A DNA stretch of 64,000 nt, from contig CAVWNF010000003.1 of the NCBI GenBank assembly GCA_963756365.1, forward strand, positions 744,001-808,000. Reading direction: 5' to 3'. Positions 35,085 through 42,030 of the stretch are shown here, one piece after another. Positions within the stretch are counted from its first letter, which is position 1; every line of letters starts with the position of its first letter. The notes below the pieces were generated by a model. The model searched no databases. It saw only the letters and a program-made list of their open reading frames with translations, and was not told the origin of the DNA. The translations under genes were made by a program, and so were the position numbers. Origin of the DNA: WHTI01 sp963756365. GTDB taxonomy: Bacteria > Actinomycetota > CADDZG01 > WHSQ01.

Positions 35085-36527
35085 ATGCGCAAGTGGTTGG
35101 CAGTTCTGGTGCTCGGGGTTCTAGCGGCTGCTCCGGCGGCGACGGCGGGACGCCTGGACAACAAGGATGCATCGATCATCTGGTTGGACCCAGCGGCGGG
35201 TGCCAAAGTCGGCCCTGGGGTCAGCGCTCCACCGATCACTTCGGCGAACGTGACCTATCACGGGACCATCCCGATCGACTCTCCCGGGGTCGGCGGCGAG
35301 GTCGTCAACCACAAGAACGGCAAGAAGTACTTCTACGCGACCGGTCTCAAGGGGCTGTCGATCTATGACGTCGCCGACCCGTCGCTCCCGATGCTCGTCG
35401 GATACCTGCCCTTCTATCACGCACAGAACGAGGACCTGAAGGTCAGCGAGGACGGAACGAGAGCGGTCATCTCGGCCGACGGGGGCCTGCTCGTCACGCT
35501 GCCTGGAGCAGCGCGCGGGATCTACGTGGTCGACACGACAGACCCGACCAAGCCGGTGATCCTCGGATCGCACTCCGACTCGAACCACACCTCAGCATGT
35601 GCTGACGCCAAGTGCGAATGGATCTACGGGAGCAGCACCGGGGCCATCTACGACGCCCGCAACCCGGCCACCATCATCAAGGGCCGCCAGTGGAACCTGG
35701 ACGCGGCGGGCGCCGAGGTTGGCGGACGACACGCTCTCAACCGCGACGAGAGCGGGCTCATGATCAGCGATTCCAACCCCCGCTTGGTCCTCGACCCAAG
35801 GACCGATCCTGCGAACCCGGTGCTGGTCGCCCAGGGATCGCGCGTTCCGTCGGCTGATAGCCGGCTGCAGCACAACAATCGTCGCCCGAACGCGGCCGAG
35901 TGGGTCGCGCGCGACATGGCAGATCCGGCCGACGCGATCGAGACCGTCACGGTGCAGCGTCCCGCCCGCGTGATCTCGGTAACCAACCAGCGGCCCGTGA
36001 TGCGCCCGGGCGAGATCTTCATAGGTAATGCGGAGAGCAACATCAACCCGACGTGTAGCTCCGCCGGTGGGCTCTCGACGTGGAGCATGGTGAACTTCGA
36101 TAAGGGCGCAGCGCTCCAGCAGCTTGAGGTATTCCGTCCGCTGAACGGGACCGGCGCGGACGGCAGTCCTGCTGTCAACGCTCTCGGATGTTCCGGTCAC
36201 TGGTTCACCGAGAACGACGGCTACGTCGCCGGTTCCTGGTACGAGCATGGAGTGAGGTTCTTCGACGTCGATCTCCAGACCGGGACGATCGACGAGGTTG
36301 GCTACTTCCAGCCGGTTGCCACCGAGGCCGGTGCCGCCTACTGGGTCGATGACGAGTTCGTGTACAGCGTCGACTACGCCCGGGGGATCGACATCCTCAG
36401 CTTCGATAGGGGAGCACAAGAGCCGACCCGCAAGGAACTGAAGGCTTCGTGGTTAGCGAACCTCGAGGCATCGGGCGGGCTCGCCTCGGCCGAGCGCTAC
36501 TTCTGCCGACTGGGCGCACAGAACTAG
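35085..36527 (+). CDS. Secreted LVIVD-repeat beta-propeller protein (copy 1)
   Basis: The 480-residue protein starts at ATG 35085 after AGGGGGA and has a signal peptide (WLAVLVLGVLAAAPAATA). Repeats such as GLSIYDVADPSLPMLVGYLPF and GIYVVDTTDPTKPVILGSH match LVIVD-type blades. H168, C172 and C177 (NHTSACADAKCEW) form the motif shared with copies 3 and 4; GCSGHWF, WYEHGVRFFDV, AYWVDDEFVYSVDYARGIDILSF are shared by the group. It ends YFCRLGAQN with one more cysteine. The function is not known; an extracellular binding or structural role is inferred. Confidence 0.82.
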   Translation: MRKWLAVLVLGVLAAAPAATAGRLDNKDASIIWLDPAAGAKVGPGVSAPPITSANVTYHGTIPIDSPGVGGEVVNHKNGKKYFYATGLKGLSIYDVADPSLPMLVGYLPFYHAQNEDLKVSEDGTRAVISADGGLLVTLPGAARGIYVVDTTDPTKPVILGSHSDSNHTSACADAKCEWIYGSSTGAIYDARNPATIIKGRQWNLDAAGAEVGGRHALNRDESGLMISDSNPRLVLDPRTDPANPVLVAQGSRVPSADSRLQHNNRRPNAAEWVARDMADPADAIETVTVQRPARVISVTNQRPVMRPGEIFIGNAESNINPTCSSAGGLSTWSMVNFDKGAALQQLEVFRPLNGTGADGSPAVNALGCSGHWFTENDGYVAGSWYEHGVRFFDVDLQTGTIDEVGYFQPVATEAGAAYWVDDEFVYSVDYARGIDILSFDRGAQEPTRKELKASWLANLEASGGLASAERYFCRLGAQN

Positions 36528-36537
36528 AAAGACCCTA

Positions 36538-36582
36538 GAGGGCCTGGCGCACCCGCTAAGGGGCGCCAGGCCCTCTTACGTT
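36538..36582 (+). terminator. Strong terminator after LVIVD gene 1
   Basis: GAGGGCCTGGCGC (36538-36550) pairs with GCGCCAGGCCCTC (36563-36575) through 13 perfect base pairs, followed by TTACGTT. It lies 11 bases after the stop codon. The T-rich tail is short, but the stem is among the strongest in the window. Confidence 0.85.
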
Positions 36583-36603
36583 GCGATCTCCCGACGAGGG
36601 CCA

Positions 36604-36633
36604 TTGCCAACCTTGGCAAAGCCTTTCTAGAAT
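36604..36633 (+). promoter_or_regulatory. Promoter with palindromic operator upstream of the Vgb-like gene
   Basis: TTGCCA (36604-36609) and TAGAAT (36628-36633) are 18 bases apart. TTGCCAA-CC-TTGGCAA (36604-36619) is a perfect inverted repeat covering the -35, a typical repressor site. GGGAGG precedes the GTG start at 36652. Confidence 0.6.
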
Positions 36634-36651
36634 CAAGCGGGAGGTATTCCT

Positions 36652-38118
36652 GTGAGTCACCGTCCGAGACGTACGCCCCGTGGTGTCGCCGTCCTGATCG
36701 GCTTGTGTCTCGCCGGACCAGCCACGCTGGCTCCGAGCGCGTCCGGTGCGGCCGTGTTCACCGTGTCTGAATATCCGTTGCTCTCTCCCAACGCTTTCGC
36801 TAGCCACCTGACCGCGGGACCGGATGGGAATGCGTGGGTGGCCCTTCGATCGGCCAACAAGATCGCGCGCGTCACTCCCTCTGGAGAGGTCAAAGAGTTC
36901 ATGGTGCCTACCGCGGGGAGCGTCCCGAACTACCTGGCCCCCGGGCACGATGGCAACGTCTGGTTCACCGAGTCGGAGGGGAACAAGATCGCGAAGATCA
37001 CTCCGGCAGGGGTGATCACAGAGTTCGGCCTTCCGGGCCCAGACCGGAATCCTGTAGATATCACCGCTGGTCCCGGAGGGAACATGTGGTTCACGGCATC
37101 GGAGGCGAACCTTATCGGGGAGATCACCCCTACGGGTGAGGTGGAGGAGTTCCCGCTCCCGACCCCGTCGAGCAACCCCTCGGGGATCGCGGCCGGACCT
37201 GACGGAAACCTCTGGATCGTTCTTCGCAACGTGAACAAGATCGCCCGGATGACTCCCTCGGGCGACTTCGACGAGTTCGACATCCCCACCGCCAATAGCG
37301 ATCCCGATGGGATAACTGCAGGCCCCGATGGAGCGATGTGGTTCGGAGAGGTAGTGGGCAACAAGATCGGGCGGATAGACATGGATGGAGAGATCGCCGA
37401 ATTCGAGATCCCCAGTGCTTCTAGCGGGACCTCGCATCTCGCGCCTGGACCCGACGGGAACATGTGGTTCGCGATGAGTAACTCCGACAAGCTCGGGCGC
37501 ATCACGCCCACAGGTGACATCACCGAGTTCGATCTGCCTAACAACACGGCGCCGCATTACCCCGCGACCGATCTCCACGGGAACCTCTGGGTTACGGAGA
37601 GAGATGCAAACAAGGTCGCTCGGGTTCAGATCCCAATCCCGTTAACGGTGGAGAAGTCTGGCAGTGGCAGCGGGGTAGTGAGCAGCGAACCGACCGGACT
37701 CGACTGCGGGGTGGCTTGCTCGGACACGTTCCTTTCGGGCAGCACCGTGACCCTCACAGCTGTAGCGGATGCTGGCTCCGTTGTCGGAGGTTGGGGCGAT
37801 GCGTGTGTCGGCTCGGGTTCGGAGTGCACGATAGAGATGGATGCTCCGACAACGGTGACGACGACCTTCTCGCCTCCATCCTTCAAGCTGTCGGTAACGA
37901 GGAGGGGCAAGGGGACCATCACCAGCAGCCCCGCCGGGATCAGATGCGGGTCGGATTGCAAGGGGAGCTTCGAGGATGGCACCGTGGTCACCTTGGCCAA
38001 GAAGCCGAAGAGAGGCTGGCGGTTCGTGAAATGGTCCGGCGCGTGTAGGGGCCGAAAAGCCTGCGTGGTAACTGTGGATGCTAGGAAGTCAGTCACCGCC
38101 AAGTTCGTGAAGAAGTAG
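36652..38118 (+). CDS. Secreted virginiamycin-B-lyase-like propeller with two C-terminal beta repeats
   Basis: A 488-residue exported protein (signal about 1-34, ending APSASGA). Seven blades of about 42 residues repeat the pattern AGPDGNxWFxExxxNKIxRITPxGxxxEFxxP, as in streptogramin lyase (Vgb) and NHL-type propellers. The catalytic His of Vgb is not evident, so lyase activity is not supported. Two Gly/Cys-containing domains (VTLTAVADAGSVVGGWGDAC and VTLAKKPKRGWRFVKWSGAC, each ending VTxxF) resemble bacterial surface repeats, with likely disulfides. The start is GTG 36652. Confidence 0.82.
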   Translation: MSHRPRRTPRGVAVLIGLCLAGPATLAPSASGAAVFTVSEYPLLSPNAFASHLTAGPDGNAWVALRSANKIARVTPSGEVKEFMVPTAGSVPNYLAPGHDGNVWFTESEGNKIAKITPAGVITEFGLPGPDRNPVDITAGPGGNMWFTASEANLIGEITPTGEVEEFPLPTPSSNPSGIAAGPDGNLWIVLRNVNKIARMTPSGDFDEFDIPTANSDPDGITAGPDGAMWFGEVVGNKIGRIDMDGEIAEFEIPSASSGTSHLAPGPDGNMWFAMSNSDKLGRITPTGDITEFDLPNNTAPHYPATDLHGNLWVTERDANKVARVQIPIPLTVEKSGSGSGVVSSEPTGLDCGVACSDTFLSGSTVTLTAVADAGSVVGGWGDACVGSGSECTIEMDAPTTVTTTFSPPSFKLSVTRRGKGTITSSPAGIRCGSDCKGSFEDGTVVTLAKKPKRGWRFVKWSGACRGRKACVVTVDARKSVTAKFVKK

Positions 38119-38151
38119 TCAGGACAACCGGGCGGCGGAACCTCGCTCTGG

Positions 38152-38490
38152 CTATTCCAGGTTCTCCTGGATGAATTCCGGCGACGCATGGATGCACACG
38201 ATCTGAAGTGGCCCTCCGCTGGTGTTGGTGAACTTGTGGGGCGTCCCTGCCCCGGCCACGATGATGTCGCCAGCCTCTGCAGGGATCTCCTCGCCGTCCG
38301 CTAAGAAGGTTCCGCTCCCGGACAAGACGAGCCAGGTCTCCGAGTAGGGGTGCTTGTGAAGGCCAGGTCCCTGACCCGGGTCGTTGTCTACCCAGAAGAA
38401 CGAGATCTCCGAGCCGTGGTCCTTCCCCTGGAACGCAGTGGTACGCGCTTGTCCACGTCGAAGATCGGAAGTCTTTACCAGACGATGCAC
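38152..38490 (-). CDS. Small cupin-domain protein
   Basis: A 112-residue single-domain cupin. Motif 1, GPGLHKHPYSETWLVLSGSGTFLADGEEI, contains His-x-His and Glu metal ligands; motif 2, AGDIIVAGAGTPHKFTNTS, provides the last His. A metal-dependent function or a sensory/isomerase role is possible; the substrate is not identifiable. It lies 13 bases downstream of the MFS transporter on the same strand and may use or sense the transported compound. Confidence 0.88.
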   Translation of the reverse strand: MHRLVKTSDLRRGQARTTAFQGKDHGSEISFFWVDNDPGQGPGLHKHPYSETWLVLSGSGTFLADGEEIPAEAGDIIVAGAGTPHKFTNTSGGPLQIVCIHASPEFIQENLE

Positions 38491-38503
38491 TTGTTGCTCC
38501 TTC

Positions 38504-39796
38504 CTAGGTGGGATCGTTCGGATCCTCCGGGACTTCTAGAACCGGGAGGCGAGGGGTTGGGGTGGTCTCGACGGTATCCGCGGGAGCGTTCTGAGCCCGC
38601 GATAGTGCGAGGAAGGGAACCGCCAAAGCCGAGAGACCGGCGCCGATCACATACGAGGTTCCATATCCCCAGACGTCCGCGGAGCGACCCAGGACAGGCT
38701 GGATCCACACACCGCCGCTCGAACTCATGAGCGAATCGAAGGACAGGATCGTGGCGCGCTGTTGGGATGGGATGAGCCCGTTGAGATAGGTCTGCCGGAT
38801 CGGCATCGACGCGGCGAACAGCAGTGCCCAGATGACGATCAGCACGATCACGACCCAGAAGCTGTTTGCCAGACCGATGAGTCCAAGTGCGATCACGGAG
38901 AGACCCGCAGTCGCGATGAGGGCTGAGGTGCGACGACGGAACAACTTCCTGATGATGGGAGCGCAGACGCCACCAACGATCTGTGCCCCGGCGACGATCG
39001 CTGCCACCAACCCGGCGATCTGGTAGGCGTTCGGATCTCCGTACAGTTCAAGGAGATACGGCTGGAGCGCGTAGAACCCGTAGATCCCCACGCCACCGAT
39101 GAAGATCGACTCGATCATCAGCCACTTGACCGCAGGTTCCTTCCACCCGTACTCGAGCGACGCAGAAACGACCTTCTTCATCTCTGCGAGCGGACGCCCG
39201 CCCTTCTCCGGAGTGAAACCGATGTCGTGCATCAAGCGGAAGGCCAACAGGAAGGTGAGCAGCAGGATCACGCCGCGCAGGATGAATGGCACGCCGAGGT
39301 TCGTCTGTTGTGCGATGAACCCCCCGGCGACCGACCCCGTGAGCATGGCGACGCCCGAGACGATCTGTCCGCGTCCGAATACAGCTTCCAACTCGCCGGT
39401 GAACCCGGTGCCGTTGAGGGCGTCGACCAACCACGCCTCAACGGCACCCGAGAAGAACGTGAAGCCCAAGCCGATGAACATGGACACGAGGGCCCACTGC
39501 CAGAACGGGGCCTCCACCTGCCAGAGCAAGACGTACAGGAGGGTCGAGGCACTTAACGTCAGGGTTCCCAGCAGGTACGACGTCCGCCTCCCAGCGGTAT
39601 CTGCCACGATCCCGGTGGGCACTTCGAAGACCACCATTCCCGCAGTGAAGAAAGCGTTGGCGGCGAACGCCTCGAGATTGGATAGCCCTGCATCCAACAG
39701 GAAGATCGTGTTGATGCCCCAGATCAGGGACGCTGCAAGCGTGTTCCCTAACAGGAGCAGGAGGTAGGTGCGCTGCACGGTCCGCGGGGTTTGCAT
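38504..39796 (-). CDS. Major facilitator superfamily transporter
   Basis: The 430-residue protein has about 12 hydrophobic helices. The N-terminal half contains FFTAGMVVFEVPTGIVADTAGRRTSYLLG, the loop 2-3 signature (G-x3-D-x2-GRR) of MFS carriers. The second half begins near WLMIESIFIGGVGIYGFYALQPYLLELYG. The C-terminus is a Pro-rich soluble tail. The substrate, probably a small molecule for efflux, cannot be predicted. It is transcribed ahead of the cupin gene. Confidence 0.9.
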   Translation of the reverse strand: MQTPRTVQRTYLLLLLGNTLAASLIWGINTIFLLDAGLSNLEAFAANAFFTAGMVVFEVPTGIVADTAGRRTSYLLGTLTLSASTLLYVLLWQVEAPFWQWALVSMFIGLGFTFFSGAVEAWLVDALNGTGFTGELEAVFGRGQIVSGVAMLTGSVAGGFIAQQTNLGVPFILRGVILLLTFLLAFRLMHDIGFTPEKGGRPLAEMKKVVSASLEYGWKEPAVKWLMIESIFIGGVGIYGFYALQPYLLELYGDPNAYQIAGLVAAIVAGAQIVGGVCAPIIRKLFRRRTSALIATAGLSVIALGLIGLANSFWVVIVLIVIWALLFAASMPIRQTYLNGLIPSQQRATILSFDSLMSSSGGVWIQPVLGRSADVWGYGTSYVIGAGLSALAVPFLALSRAQNAPADTVETTPTPRLPVLEVPEDPNDPT

Positions 39797-39830
39797 GACC
39801 GTCCCAACCAGGCGTGCGAGGTCGGAATTC

Positions 39831-40430
39831 CTAGCCGCCGACGGCGGGGGCGAGGATGTGTGAGTGCTGGCGACACACCGCTTGGAGTTCTGAGATCTCG
39901 TCGGAGCCGAATTGAGCGACTGGGTAGCCGCACAGCAGATCGAAGCGATGGGCCATCGCCAACCGGTTCCACAGCCCCTCGACCTTCAGGGCCCCATCGG
40001 GATTCCCATCGGACCACAGCACCGACACCATCTCGCCGAAGACGCGCACCTTCTCAGCCTTGGATTCCGCGTGCGTGAGGACGTTTCCAAGAATCTCGAT
40101 GAACGCGACGGGATCTGGCTCATCCTCGACCATGAAGAGATCGAGTGTCTCGTCTGCGTCGAGGGCATGGAACAGAGCATCCTTACGGAGTTGTTCGAGA
40201 TCGTGTCCGTCGGAGGCAAGGGCGAGTTCGATAGCCGCCCGATGCATCGAAGTTGCAACCACCACCGCGGCACCGCCGTTCATAAGAGTGCTGGAGGTGA
40301 ACCTACGCACCGACTCGACGAGTGAAGTGTCATGCTCGTAGAACTCGACGACGTGATTGCCCTGCAAGCTGCCCCTGGCGCGCGGTAAGGGAGCGATCAC
40401 ATTTGAATCGACGGTGTCGAAGATACTCAT
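39831..40430 (-). CDS. MEDS-domain (DcmR-like sensory) protein
   Basis: From ATG 40430 the protein has 199 residues and consists almost wholly of a MEDS domain: NHVVEFYEHDTSLVESVRRF, AAVVVATSMHRAAIELALASDGHDLEQ, KVRVFGEMVSVLWSDGN and LCGYPVAQFG. MEDS domains occur in DcmR regulators and in sensor kinases of methylotrophs and methanogens and are thought to bind small hydrocarbon derivatives. Here no helix-turn-helix or kinase domain is attached, so a partner must exist if it signals. An unusual GGGGGCAG site precedes the start. Confidence 0.85.
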   Translation of the reverse strand: MSIFDTVDSNVIAPLPRARGSLQGNHVVEFYEHDTSLVESVRRFTSSTLMNGGAAVVVATSMHRAAIELALASDGHDLEQLRKDALFHALDADETLDLFMVEDEPDPVAFIEILGNVLTHAESKAEKVRVFGEMVSVLWSDGNPDGALKVEGLWNRLAMAHRFDLLCGYPVAQFGSDEISELQAVCRQHSHILAPAVGG

Positions 40431-40484
40431 CTGCTGCCCCCCGCGGCGTTGCTGGATTCCCATCCCACTTCGTTCAGTGTAGCT

Positions 40485-40513
40485 ACTATCGGCTCGATCG
40501 GGCGCTATCTCAA
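40485..40513 (-). promoter_or_regulatory. Possible promoter of the MEDS gene
   Basis: On the minus strand TTGAGA (40513-40508) and GATAGT (40490-40485) are separated by 17 bases, upstream of the MEDS start at 40430. The match to sigma-70 consensus is moderate. The gap is shared with the divergent NCS2 permease. Confidence 0.35.
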
Positions 40514-40588
40514 GAAGTGGACCTAGATTCCCTTCGCCTTCCTCGATAGAGTTCAGGCGTCTATCGGGGGATGGGTGAAGGGGGATTC

Positions 40589-41944
40589 ATGACTCAAGCT
40601 GCAACGCCGCGGTCTGCTCGCAGGGTCGCCGGGTATCTTCCACCGGACGTCCCACCACCCGGCGCACTGGTTAGCCTCGGGTTGCAGCACGTTCTGACGA
40701 TGTTTCCAGCGACCGCACTGGTCGCGATAATCACCGGCTTCGATGTCGCGGTGACCGTGTTCGCTTCGGGACTGGCGACGGTGATCGCTGCATTGGGTTC
40801 GAAGAACCGGATCCCGCTCTATTACGGGGGCAGCTTCGCCTACCTCGCCGCCATCGTTGGGGTGGTGACCGCCACGTACGGGAGCCACGAGTTGGCACAG
40901 GTCGGTGTCGTTGCGACCGGTGTCCTGAACATCCTCGTTGGCCTCGTGGTTCAGAAGGTAGGAAAAGAGCGTCTTGACCGGTTCCTCCCTGCGTCGGTGA
41001 CAGGGTCGATCGCTATCGTGATCGGCATCGCTCTGTCCAAGGAAGCGCTGGACATGGCGACCACCGGATGGGGCATCGCCATGACCACGCTCGTATTGAC
41101 CGTCATGTTCTCGGTCTACATGAGGGGCTTCGGGCTCCTGGGGATGCTCCCGATCCTCCTCGGCCTTATCGCCGGGTACGTCGTCGCCTTGATCGCCGGG
41201 GACGTCACCTTCGGCGTCGTGGGGGACGCGAAGTGGCTGGCGATGCCCGACTTCCAGTTGCCGGCGTTCACTGACCCGAACGTCTGGAAAGCGATCTTGG
41301 CCATCGCCCCGATCGCCATCGCAACGATCCCGGAGAGCACCGCGCACCTGTATCAGGTGAGCCTCTATGTCGATGACCTGGCGGACGAGATGCAACGCCC
41401 GCGCCTCAACATCAAGCGGCTCATCGGTCTCAACCTGGTGCTGGACGGCATCTCGGACATCGTCAACGGCATGCTCGGAGCGTCATCGGGGACCAACTAC
41501 GGCGAGAACAACAGCCTGATGGCGATCACGCGCAACTTCTCTGTTCCGGTCCTGGTGGCGGCAGGAGTCATCGCGATGTTGCTCGGGTTCGTTGCCAAAC
41601 TTGCCGCCCTGGTCGCCACTATCCCGGTCGCAGTCACTGGAGGTCTCGCGATCTACCTCTTCGGTGTGATCGGAGTCCAGGGGATCGCCCTGATCATGTC
41701 GGAGAAGGTGAACCTGTTCGACCCCCGCGCTCTCGCGATCGTGGCGGTTGTGCTTGTAGTGGGCATCGGCGGAGACACCTTCGAAGGTGGAAACATCCCA
41801 TTCTTCGATTGGCAGGTACCGGCGATCGCCTCGGCAGCCATAGCGGGGATCGTTCTGAACCTGGCGTTCGTGATCCTCGACGCCACCATCGGAACGAGAA
41901 ACCCAGAGGCTCCGGCCCCCGTCGCCGAGGCTCCCACCGAGTAG
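40589..41944 (+). CDS. NCS2-family nucleobase permease (UraA-like)
   Basis: A 451-residue permease with about 14 hydrophobic segments. The signature GASSGTNYGENNSLMAITRNFSVPV corresponds to the substrate-binding GTTYGEN region of UraA, which imports uracil with protons. Further blocks are GLQHVLTMFPATALV near the N-terminus and VTGGLAIYLFGVIGVQGI. Uracil or xanthine is the probable substrate. ATG 40589 after GAAGGGGGA is chosen over the ATG at 40571. The structured leader of the PHP gene begins 20 bases after the stop. Confidence 0.9.
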   Translation: MTQAATPRSARRVAGYLPPDVPPPGALVSLGLQHVLTMFPATALVAIITGFDVAVTVFASGLATVIAALGSKNRIPLYYGGSFAYLAAIVGVVTATYGSHELAQVGVVATGVLNILVGLVVQKVGKERLDRFLPASVTGSIAIVIGIALSKEALDMATTGWGIAMTTLVLTVMFSVYMRGFGLLGMLPILLGLIAGYVVALIAGDVTFGVVGDAKWLAMPDFQLPAFTDPNVWKAILAIAPIAIATIPESTAHLYQVSLYVDDLADEMQRPRLNIKRLIGLNLVLDGISDIVNGMLGASSGTNYGENNSLMAITRNFSVPVLVAAGVIAMLLGFVAKLAALVATIPVAVTGGLAIYLFGVIGVQGIALIMSEKVNLFDPRALAIVAVVLVVGIGGDTFEGGNIPFFDWQVPAIASAAIAGIVLNLAFVILDATIGTRNPEAPAPVAEAPTE

Positions 41945-41963
41945 TCAGCATGTAGCAGCGGGC

Positions 41964-42024
41964 CCTAACCGGGAGGAATCGGACACCTAGAGGGCGAACA
42001 TCTAGGGAGTCCCTCTCGGTTAGG
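41964..42024 (+). promoter_or_regulatory. Nested stem-loop leader masking the RBS of the PHP phosphoesterase
   Basis: CCTAACCGGGAGG (41964-41976) pairs with CCTCTCGGTTAGG (42012-42024) over 13 pairs including one G-U. Inside it CCTAGA (41986-41991) pairs perfectly with TCTAGG (42001-42006). The right arm contains most of the AGGAG ribosome site (42022-42026) of the gene starting at 42031. It could regulate translation, or be the terminator of the NCS2 gene. Confidence 0.55.
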
Positions 42025-42030
42025 AGCCCG

